From: an uncultured Lachnospiraceae bacterium
GTDB lineage: Bacteria; Bacillota; Clostridia; Lachnospirales; Lachnospiraceae
Reading direction: 5' to 3'
Length of the DNA: 8,709 bases
Assembly: GCA_947177925.1 (NCBI GenBank)
Contig: CAMWWJ010000132.1
Span: forward strand, 1-8,709
Position 1 is the first letter of the stretch; every line of letters starts with the position of its first letter. The notes below the pieces were generated by a model. The model was not told the DNA's origin. It made no database searches and was given only the letters and a program-made list of their open reading frames with translations. The position numbers and the translations under genes were made by a program. Of the stretch, positions 1 to 6,092 are shown piece by piece.

Positions 1-63
1 GGCGACCACCGAGATCTACACTATCCTCTTCGTCGGCAGCGTCAGATGTGGATAAAGAGACAG
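1..63 (+). other. Illumina P5/Nextera i5 adapter read-through (non-genomic)
   Basis: Bases 1-21 match the 3' part of the Illumina P5 oligo (GGCGACCACCGAGATCTACAC). Bases 22-29 (TATCCTCT) sit exactly where the 8-base i5 index belongs, and I recall this as a standard Nextera index. Bases 30-43 are the Nextera read 1 segment TCGTCGGCAGCGTC. Bases 44-63 are the Tn5 mosaic end with one substitution and one extra A compared with the standard 19-mer. The order and lengths match library chemistry, so this is untrimmed adapter at the contig end. Genomic sequence starts at about base 64. Confidence 0.97.
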
Positions 64-368
64 TCCTGTATGTAGGTATTTGTAAAGAATGCATGATTTT
101 CGTTGGTCAGGAAAACTGGAATTTCCTCCTTGCGGAAACCGTTTGACACATCAGGGTAAATCTGCTGCATATAGGTCAGAACAATACCCTCCTTCTCAAT
201 ATTAGAGATATCGGTTTCCGTAAAAACCCGGTCATCACGCTGGAATGATATCACATACACCCCATCACATACCGCACCCTGCATCTTCAATCCGAACAAT
301 AGGCAGAACCCCGCCGCTCCCACAAGAATGAGCGCTGCTAATATTTTCTTTCCAAAGAATCCTTTCAT
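64..368 (-). CDS. N-terminal fragment of a membrane protein, probable MacB/YknZ-like ABC permease
   Basis: Only about the first 101 residues are genomic. The open frame runs on to base 42, but its last seven residues (DCLFIHI) are adapter-encoded, so the gene is cut rather than finished. Residues 1-6 are basic or polar (MKGFFGKK), one hydrophobic segment spans about 9-28, and the rest looks extracytoplasmic. The ATG at 366-368 overlaps the stop of the adaptor gene as ATGA, and AAGGAG lies about 10 bases upstream, so the two are translationally coupled. The pattern of one membrane segment, a 'TETDISNIEKEGI' stretch and 'EEIPVFLTNENHAFFT' resembles the extracellular core domain of MacB/FtsX-type permeases. 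The HlyD-like gene just upstream supports this, as in YknX-YknZ or MacA-MacB pairs. The family call is inference: the diagnostic C-terminal membrane helices are missing. A small single-span protein remains possible. Confidence 0.5.
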
Positions 369-1279
369 CGCATACCATCTCCTTCGTAAAATACGTTGCT
401 CCCATCCGCAATTTCACCCGTAGATGCTATGATAACAAGTTCATCTGTCGGAAGCCCCCTTACTGCACAGTAAGACTCATCTGATTTCAATAAGTCCACA
501 GACATCCTGCGAGCTTTATACCCCTCCCCAAGCACACTGTCATTTTCCTGTAACACAAGAACATAATATCCTGTCGCATCCTTACACAATGCTGCCACTG
601 GAATAAGCGTATCATACAGTTCGCCATCTTCTTTAACTGTTACGTTCACCCGCTCTCCTGCCAGAGAATCATCTGCCATTCTCACTGTGATATTTACTTT
701 ATAGCCCTCCATGTTTTGATTGGCATAGGCAATAATAGAGCGGATTTCTCCTTCCACTGTTTCATTCCGGCTTACAATCTCTAATACTGGTACGCTTTCC
801 ATGCTGATATGTTCAAGCTGGTCATCACTAATGATTAAGGAACATACCCATTCCTCTGACTTCTCAGCAATCTCATATAAAATCGTATTCTGCATTGAAG
901 ATACATACATTCCTTTGTTTGCGCCAATCCCTGTAATAATGCCATCTTTAGCCGCAGTGACATCATACATTTCACCAGTACCGCTTAGTTCAAACCGTAT
1001 CAGAGGCTGACCTTTTCTTACTTCCTCCCCTGTCTCCACCAATATCTCTTTTATCCTGCCATCAATGTCTGCATAAAAGGACTCCACATACGCATAAGTA
1101 ATTTCTGAAGTTCCTTCCACTGTAAACGAAAGTTTACCCTGCTTTGGCAGAGAGGCTGTCACCACTGGAAGTCTATAGTTATATAAGGATTTTGAAATAA
1201 AGGTTAAGACTAACAAAACGATAAACAAAACCACAAATATCTTCTTAAAAATACCCTTTCTTTTTTCTGTTACATCCAT
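365..1279 (-). CDS. HlyD/MacA-like membrane fusion (periplasmic adaptor) protein
   Basis: This 304-residue protein has a basic N-terminus, one membrane anchor (about 13-29) and an extracytoplasmic body. Residues 68-98 form the first half of a biotinyl/lipoyl-like domain (DGRIKEILVETGEEVRKGQ), and residues 106-128 look like the second half (AAKDGIITGIGANKGMYV). Almost nothing lies between them, so the helical hairpin of Gram-negative adaptors is absent. A beta-barrel follows (about 140-220), then a membrane-proximal domain starting at 'LIPVAALCKD' and including 'RGLPTDELVIIASTGEIADGSNV', typical of the family's C-terminus. GAGGAGG at 1288-1294, 8 bases before the ATG, sets the start. The gene begins 16 bp after the MalG-like gene and overlaps the next by 4 bp. 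In Gram-positives such adaptors (e.g. YknX) serve ABC exporters of the MacB type. The substrate is unknown. Confidence 0.85.
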   Translation of the reverse strand: MDVTEKRKGIFKKIFVVLFIVLLVLTFISKSLYNYRLPVVTASLPKQGKLSFTVEGTSEITYAYVESFYADIDGRIKEILVETGEEVRKGQPLIRFELSGTGEMYDVTAAKDGIITGIGANKGMYVSSMQNTILYEIAEKSEEWVCSLIISDDQLEHISMESVPVLEIVSRNETVEGEIRSIIAYANQNMEGYKVNITVRMADDSLAGERVNVTVKEDGELYDTLIPVAALCKDATGYYVLVLQENDSVLGEGYKARRMSVDLLKSDESYCAVRGLPTDELVIIASTGEIADGSNVFYEGDGMR

Positions 1280-1295
1280 TTTTATAACCTCCTCT

Positions 1296-2153
1296 TTATC
1301 CTTTTAATCCTGTAACCGCAATCCCATTTTTTAAATACTCCTGACCATAAAGCAACACCAAAAGTACCGGCAGCGCATAGAAACAGGAACCAGCAAACGC
1401 AATTCCTAATTCACCGCTGTTGATCTTCGCAAGGAAAATAGATAACGGCTGAACTTCTGAATTCTGTATGAATATGACTGCCTGATCCACCAGATTCCAA
1501 TAATCCAAAAGGGTAAGCATAGCTACCGCCGCTATCCCATGCTTTACCATTGGCAGTACCACCCACAAAAATATCTTTCCATGCCCTGCCCCATCCATCT
1601 TTGCCGCCTCAATATAGGCATCCGGCATACTTTTCATAAACTGCCGTAAAAGAAATACCCCCAACGGATTGAAGATACCGGGAAGAATAATGGCAAGGTA
1701 ACTGTCCGTAATATTCATCCAGTCTGCCACGATATAATTAGGCATCAAAGTTACCTGAAGCGGCAAAAGCATGACGATAATATACAGAAAGAACAAAATA
1801 TCCTTTCCCCGGAATTTCAAAACAGTAAACGCATAAGCCGCAGGAGCCGACACCAGTATCTGCCCAAGTACAATCGGCACCACAATCTTTACGGAATTCC
1901 AGAACATATGCAGATACACCGGGCTGTCAAATAACAGGGAGGCATATTGTGACAACGTTACCTTTTTGGGTACGACATCCATCTCAATATATTCATCTAT
2001 CCCCAAGCTGCCCGTAGTATAATTGTTTTCTACTTCCCTGCTTCCCATGAAAGAATTAGTAAAAGTGATAATCAGTGGCATCATGTAAACAACGACAATT
2101 ACAATAAATAACACATATAAAATTTTTGTTTTCATTGACCTGATTTTTTTCAT
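1296..2153 (-). CDS. Carbohydrate ABC transporter permease, MalG family
   Basis: At 285 residues this has the usual length for the second permease of CUT1-type sugar importers. An N-terminal membrane helix (about 11-31) is followed by a long extracytoplasmic loop and then the core helices. The EAA loop that docks on the ATPase is clear at 182-201: E182-A-A-K-M-D187-G-A-G ending in L200-P201. The C-terminus 'GIAVTGLKG' matches the typical MalG tail (GxTAGAVKG). AAAGGA at 2160-2165, 6 bases before ATG, supports the start. It follows the MalF-like gene by 44 bp. It should pair with that permease and the upstream binding lipoprotein. No ATPase is encoded in the visible part, as is common in Firmicutes that share one MsmX/MsmK-type ATPase among several importers. 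The substrate cannot be told. Confidence 0.93.
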   Translation of the reverse strand: MKKIRSMKTKILYVLFIVIVVVYMMPLIITFTNSFMGSREVENNYTTGSLGIDEYIEMDVVPKKVTLSQYASLLFDSPVYLHMFWNSVKIVVPIVLGQILVSAPAAYAFTVLKFRGKDILFFLYIIVMLLPLQVTLMPNYIVADWMNITDSYLAIILPGIFNPLGVFLLRQFMKSMPDAYIEAAKMDGAGHGKIFLWVVLPMVKHGIAAVAMLTLLDYWNLVDQAVIFIQNSEVQPLSIFLAKINSGELGIAFAGSCFYALPVLLVLLYGQEYLKNGIAVTGLKG

Positions 2154-2197
2154 TTTATTTCCTTTCTGCTGTGCCAGACGAAGAAATCTTTCTCACG

Positions 2198-3070
2198 CTA
2201 ATAATGCAAATTCTCCGAATACTTCCTCTCTGCCCGGAATATACAGACCACAAATAGTACAATGACTATCGTGAGGATATAAGTCGCACTGGCCAGCTTT
2301 GAGTAATTCAGGGAGAGGAACATATTGTTCATATAATGCTGCACGACATACAGGCTGTCCGGAGGATACTCTCCTGTAATAATATAAATCTCTTTAAACA
2401 CCTTAAATGAATTTACAAATGTCATAATCAGCACCAGAAACGTAGTCGGCGTCAGATATGCCAGCGTAATATTTTTAAATTTCCAGAATCTTCCTGCCCC
2501 CTCTACATCGGCGCACTCATAATATTCTTCCGGGATGCTGCTTAATCCGCTTATGAATAGCGCCATATTATATCCAATATTTTTCCAGATGAATATGATA
2601 ACCATTACCATCATTCCATAACTGCTCTCCAGCCAGTCTATACACTCCACATGGAAAACTGACAGAAATCTGTTCAGCGTTCCATGCAGTCCAAAGAAAT
2701 TTTCCCAGAAAAATGCAGATGTAGCAGAGGGAACTGCCAGCGGTATCAGAAAAATCAGGCTGAAATAGTTGGAATATACTTTCATATTTTTGACAACAAA
2801 TGCCACACACAGAGAAAGCACCATATTCAACGGAATACTAACCAACATAAACCATGCCGTGTTTTTTAGTCCTCTTAAAAAATATGGGTTCTGAAATAAT
2901 GCCCTGAAATTCTGCACCCCACAGAATTCCCTATGGATCGGGTTATCCACGAATGAATAAAATGAGGACACCAAAAATGGAATCATGTAAAAAAAGCAGA
3001 AGCCAGACAAACTCACAAGCAGCATAAACCACGGAATCCTGTTCCCATTCAGTATTTTTTTTGTTTTCAT
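2198..3070 (-). CDS. Carbohydrate ABC transporter permease, MalF family
   Basis: This 290-residue protein has about six membrane helices, starting at 13-35 after a short basic N-terminus. 'GVQNFRALFQNPYFLRGLKNT' (51-71) is the conserved segment before helix 2 in MalF/UgpA-type permeases. The EAA loop is at about 181-208, with E185-C-A-D-V-E-G191-A-G and a proline at 208. The second residue is Cys and the usual D-G reads E-G, a mild deviation. AGGGA lies just upstream of the ATG, which comes 10 bp after the small lipoprotein gene. Together with the MalG-like protein it should form the membrane channel of a binding-protein-dependent importer. The family is certain; the substrate is not. Confidence 0.93.
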   Translation of the reverse strand: MKTKKILNGNRIPWFMLLVSLSGFCFFYMIPFLVSSFYSFVDNPIHREFCGVQNFRALFQNPYFLRGLKNTAWFMLVSIPLNMVLSLCVAFVVKNMKVYSNYFSLIFLIPLAVPSATSAFFWENFFGLHGTLNRFLSVFHVECIDWLESSYGMMVMVIIFIWKNIGYNMALFISGLSSIPEEYYECADVEGAGRFWKFKNITLAYLTPTTFLVLIMTFVNSFKVFKEIYIITGEYPPDSLYVVQHYMNNMFLSLNYSKLASATYILTIVIVLFVVCIFRAERKYSENLHY

Positions 3071-3080
3071 TTAATAATCC

Positions 3081-3776
3081 CTACCCGATGTTATAGATAT
3101 AAATTGTAATTTTCTGTGCAACAAAATCTGAGCCTTCATATGTTCCTTCCAAATCTGCCGCCTTTCCTATTTGCAGATTGGCTGCAGAACCATTTGAATA
3201 TTGTCCGGTAATTCCATCTGTACTGGTACACACAATAAATTCGGTTGAATCGGTATATGTTACCTTAATAATTTGCTTATCAGATGCAATCGTAGTATCA
3301 ACGGCAATGCCTCCACCGTTTTCGGATTTCATAATCAGTGACTTTGCCAATGTAAAGCTGTTATCCCCTATAAACTCAATGCTTCCACTTACATACTCCA
3401 CTTTTTTTACTTCAACATCTTCTCCTGAATTCTCCTGTTCACCGATTTGATTGCTTTGCAATTCATGTGTTGCCGCACTTTCTGTGTTTTCATTACCGTT
3501 GACGCTTCCACTTCCACTATCTGCCGGCTTTTCCATCTCCTCTAAAGACTGCACACTATTATTTCCAGCTACCTCCTCGTTTTCCTTTATATCCTGTGTT
3601 TTATCTTCCTTATTATTTATAGTTCCACTTGATGAATGTTGAGGCAATTCTTCATCAATATCTTGAATTTGTATTACTTCAGGCATATCCGGTGATTCTG
3701 TTGTCCCACATGCAGCTAAAAAAACACAAAATACTAGGCTAACAATTCCTACTGTCATTCTCTTTACTTTGTTCAT
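3081..3776 (-). CDS. Small lipoprotein with low-complexity linker and C-terminal beta-rich domain
   Basis: Residues 1-22 are a lipoprotein signal peptide ending in the lipobox L20-A-A-C23. Residues 24 to about 125 form a disordered-looking linker rich in Glu, Ser, Asn and Gln. Residues 126-231 look like a compact beta domain: 'VSGSIEFIGDNSFTLA', then 'VTYTDSTEFIV', then 'LQIGKAADLEGTYEGSDFVAQKITIYIY'. The G-x-I-x-x-I...V-G...G-x-Y...F-V-A-x-x-I-x-I order is reminiscent of DUF5666-like OB/beta-barrel lipoproteins, but that is a low-confidence impression. AAAGGAA at 3784-3790, 7 bases before ATG, fixes the start, 14 bp after the binding-protein gene. It would be anchored to the outer face of the membrane next to the importer. 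It is not a solute-binding protein of any family I recognise; its role is unknown. Confidence 0.85.
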   Translation of the reverse strand: MNKVKRMTVGIVSLVFCVFLAACGTTESPDMPEVIQIQDIDEELPQHSSSGTINNKEDKTQDIKENEEVAGNNSVQSLEEMEKPADSGSGSVNGNENTESAATHELQSNQIGEQENSGEDVEVKKVEYVSGSIEFIGDNSFTLAKSLIMKSENGGGIAVDTTIASDKQIIKVTYTDSTEFIVCTSTDGITGQYSNGSAANLQIGKAADLEGTYEGSDFVAQKITIYIYNIG

Positions 3777-3790
3777 TATCGTCTTCCTTT

Positions 3791-5197
3791 CTATTCATTA
3801 AAATATTGTTCCAACTGCTGCTGGAGTTTTCTGGCTGTATCCTCTGCTGTCTGCTGACCCGAAAAGTATTTATTGTTTTCCTCATCTATTAAGTCCACGA
3901 TAGTTGAATCCAGCATATCACAGCCATTGATCTGTTCCATCCAGCTTTCCAGTATTGCCTTGTATTCCGCCTCACTTCCAAACCCGGCTCCGCCATTACC
4001 CTCTTTGTAAAAAGTATAAAAACGCTCAGCCACTGCTTCCAGCCCTTTCCGGCTCACTGCAGGACCATAAATAGAAGGGAGTGTCTGCACTTCATCAGAC
4101 AGCAGGTATCTGATAAATTCCCATGCCAGGTCTTTATTTTCCGATGCACTGTTTACAGCCACACAGGGATTAGATTTTACAAGCGTTCTGCCTTCCGCAT
4201 CTGTAAGAGGCATACAATAGTTCGATCCGTTTTTCGTATCCATGCTGTAATAAGCAGCCTGCACATCATAATCACATTCTGCCGCGAAATAAAATTCCAT
4301 GTTATAAAAATCAATATCCGTATCAAAATAACCATTTTCAGAAAGGGACTTTACAGATTCCAAAAGAGCAATATATTCCGGTGTATCCAGACTTACCTTT
4401 TTGGCATTCACATCTATAAACTGCCCGATTGAATCTTTGAGCAGAGAATGTGCATAGGACACCGTATTCATCTGTACAAGGAACGCATTGTTTTTATCAG
4501 TTTCATCCACCATCTGTTTTGCCAGATCCATTGCTGTCCCAAAGTGGAGGTCCTGCACATCACTTTCATTGCCCCCATGCTCTGACATAAGCTCCGCTGA
4601 AAACGCCAGCGTGTCGAATCTCGCCGCGTAGGGAATGATATAAATTTCCCCACCGACCTCTTGTGCTGCCTGCAGTACGTTCATGAAATAATTTTTATCA
4701 TTCATTTCCGGTGTTTTTTGGATATATCCGCTCAGATCTTCAAATACACCCATTTCACTGTATTTTGTAATGGGAAGAGAGCTGGTAAACAGGATGTCCT
4801 CCGCCTTTCCTGTCATAATCTTTGTATTCAGATATGTCCGGTAATCTTCCACTGTGCCCTCTCTGGAAGATTCCTTATAACTGTTAATGGTTACTTTTAC
4901 ATTCGGATACCGCTCCATAAACTGCTCTGCGGCAGTATTTAGAAATTCTTCCGCATACAGGCAGGATATGCTTATCTCTCCCCTCATTTCCGGCTGCACA
5001 TACAACACTGTTTCCTGCACATCCTGTGCTATCTCTTTGTTTTCCGAACGCTCCGCTGTTCCTGATGCTCCATCTGTTTCCTGCATAGGAACATCATTTT
5101 TTTCTCCTGCTGTATCCTGTACAGCCCCATTACTGCATCCACAAAAAACAGAAGCCACAACGAGCAGAACTGCCAATAAACTTCTCTTTTTCCTCAT
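3791..5197 (-). CDS. Extracellular solute-binding lipoprotein (family 1, sugar-type ABC importer)
   Basis: I place the start at the ATG at 5195-5197, giving 468 residues. It is preceded by a perfect AAGGAGG (5208-5214) at 10 bases and followed by a proper signal peptide (MRKKRS, hydrophobic 7-19, lipobox F-C-G-C21). The open frame reaches 18 codons further up, but that would bury the signal peptide. After a polar linker (22-70) the binding fold begins with 'GEISISCLYAEEFLNTAAEQ' and 'RYPNVKVTINSY', typical of MalE-like proteins. Near the C-terminus, 'NPCVAVNSASENKDLAWEFI' followed by 'RYLLSDEVQTLPS' is the conserved family 1 segment. It should capture a solute, probably a sugar or glycan piece, for the MalF/MalG-like permeases downstream. 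It is the first gene after a promoter-sized gap. Confidence 0.92.
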   Translation of the reverse strand: MRKKRSLLAVLLVVASVFCGCSNGAVQDTAGEKNDVPMQETDGASGTAERSENKEIAQDVQETVLYVQPEMRGEISISCLYAEEFLNTAAEQFMERYPNVKVTINSYKESSREGTVEDYRTYLNTKIMTGKAEDILFTSSLPITKYSEMGVFEDLSGYIQKTPEMNDKNYFMNVLQAAQEVGGEIYIIPYAARFDTLAFSAELMSEHGGNESDVQDLHFGTAMDLAKQMVDETDKNNAFLVQMNTVSYAHSLLKDSIGQFIDVNAKKVSLDTPEYIALLESVKSLSENGYFDTDIDFYNMEFYFAAECDYDVQAAYYSMDTKNGSNYCMPLTDAEGRTLVKSNPCVAVNSASENKDLAWEFIRYLLSDEVQTLPSIYGPAVSRKGLEAVAERFYTFYKEGNGGAGFGSEAEYKAILESWMEQINGCDMLDSTIVDLIDEENNKYFSGQQTAEDTARKLQQQLEQYFNE

Positions 5198-5208
5198 AAA
5201 ATAAAAAC

Positions 5209-5242
5209 CTCCTTGCTTTAATAAATCAATCATAGCAAGGAG
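5209..5242 (-). promoter_or_regulatory. Inverted repeat covering the ribosome binding site of the solute-binding protein gene
   Basis: Bases 5234-5242 and 5209-5217 are perfect 9-base inverted arms (CTCCTTGCT / AGCAAGGAG, read in mRNA direction) with a 16-base loop. The downstream arm contains nearly all of the AAGGAGG Shine-Dalgarno sequence, so an mRNA including both arms could hide it in a hairpin. Whether both arms are transcribed depends on the start site: a start at about 5240 keeps most of the upper arm, while use of TGCTATGAT (5229-5237) would lose it. As DNA it could equally be an operator. Confidence 0.55.
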
Positions 5243-5285
5243 ATGTCTCATACATTCGTCTGAAATGTGTCAAAACTGTCAAATT
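5229..5285 (-). promoter_or_regulatory. Candidate promoter/operator region of the solute-binding protein operon
   Basis: On the minus strand this gap holds two TTGACA hexamers (5277-5282 and 5268-5273) repeated at a 9-base offset, so they could be a -35 box, a regulator repeat, or both. From the inner one, TATGAG (5247-5252) lies 15 bases on, a short spacer. Further down is TGCTATGAT (5229-5237), a good extended -10 but with only a weak -35 (GAATGT) 17 bases upstream. I cannot choose between the two. No terminator-like hairpin separates this from the gene at 5301, so read-through from the two-component operon is also possible. Confidence 0.5.
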
Positions 5286-5300
5286 TATTTCTATCCTTTT

Positions 5301-6092
5301 TTATACTGTACCCAGCCATAAATCAATCACGATTACTACCTCCTGATTATTTACAGCAATCTGCCGTTCTTTTACCGCTGCATAAACAAGTCCCCCCGGC
5401 ATGATTTCACAATTGGTATTATTTATCAGATTTACGGTCTCCATGTTCCCTCTGGTAATGAATGGAAATGCAATCTCCAGTATTTCTTCATGACTGTATT
5501 TACTGGATAAACTGCCACTTACATTCATTGATAGATTTGCTTTCCATATTTCCCCGCTTGAAGCATGAACCGTAAGGCTGAACACTACATCGTTTTCCGT
5601 AAACTGAACCAGCCAGTAACTGAGCAGGCTGTCATCAAAATCAACCTGCGCATCCAGAGTACACAGTCTCGCAGTAACTTTGTCAAAATCGCATTCTGCC
5701 AGTTTCTCTGGGACAATGCCGCATTCCGCCATGATTGTAATCCAGTTCCTTCCCTCATCAATAGCCTGTTCCATATTCATCTGCCCCTTTTTGGGTTCAT
5801 GGGGCAGTTCATTTCCGCCGCTCTCCCAGACAGCCAACACCTCCGCCATCATCTCCTCAGATAACGATTGCCCTTGAAATAAAGTATCTTCTGTCAAATC
5901 TTCGTCTGCCTCCTCTGACTGATCCGCTAAAAGAAGTGATGTTTCCGTTGACTGTAAAGCAATCTGCCCGGTTCTGTCAAGAAATTCTTCCTGTTTCTGA
6001 CTAAGCAACATTTTTGTCAGAAACCATCCTCCAATCACGACTCCAAACGACAGTAAAAATACACATGGGACATATATTTTACTATTATTCAT
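5301..6092 (-). CDS. Membrane-anchored extracytoplasmic protein of unknown function, downstream of histidine kinase
   Basis: I chose the ATG at 6090-6092 (263 residues) because AAAGGAG lies 9 bases upstream. A TTG at 6099-6101 also opens the frame but directly abuts that site. The gene overlaps the kinase stop by 8 bp, implying translational coupling. Residues 7-27 are one membrane helix; the rest should be outside. An acidic linker (about 57-75) precedes 'MNMEQAIDEGRNWITIMAEC' (105-124), then a beta region 'SYWLVQFTENDVVFSLTVHASSGEIWKANL' (158-187). The last part resembles the PepSY-type pattern of strands ending in a 'dxxTGei' turn, but I would not assign the family. No lipobox or catalytic motif is seen. 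Position suggests an accessory or sensory partner of the kinase; this is inference. Confidence 0.8.
   Translation of the reverse strand: MNNSKIYVPCVFLLSFGVVIGGWFLTKMLLSQKQEEFLDRTGQIALQSTETSLLLADQSEEADEDLTEDTLFQGQSLSEEMMAEVLAVWESGGNELPHEPKKGQMNMEQAIDEGRNWITIMAECGIVPEKLAECDFDKVTARLCTLDAQVDFDDSLLSYWLVQFTENDVVFSLTVHASSGEIWKANLSMNVSGSLSSKYSHEEILEIAFPFITRGNMETVNLINNTNCEIMPGGLVYAAVKERQIAVNNQEVVIVIDLWLGTV

Noticed and set aside
42..63. Apparent end of the leftmost gene with a stop codon at 42-44
   Set aside because: These bases belong to the sequencing adapter, so the stop and the last residues are artefacts.
5198..5251. Longer N-terminus for the solute-binding protein starting at 5251
   Set aside because: It would place 18 residues before a clear lipoprotein signal peptide and would run through the perfect AAGGAGG site that serves the internal ATG.
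5268..5282. Canonical PhoB box
   Set aside because: The TGTCA repeats are 9 bases apart, not the 11 of a PhoB box, so only a generic direct repeat can be claimed.
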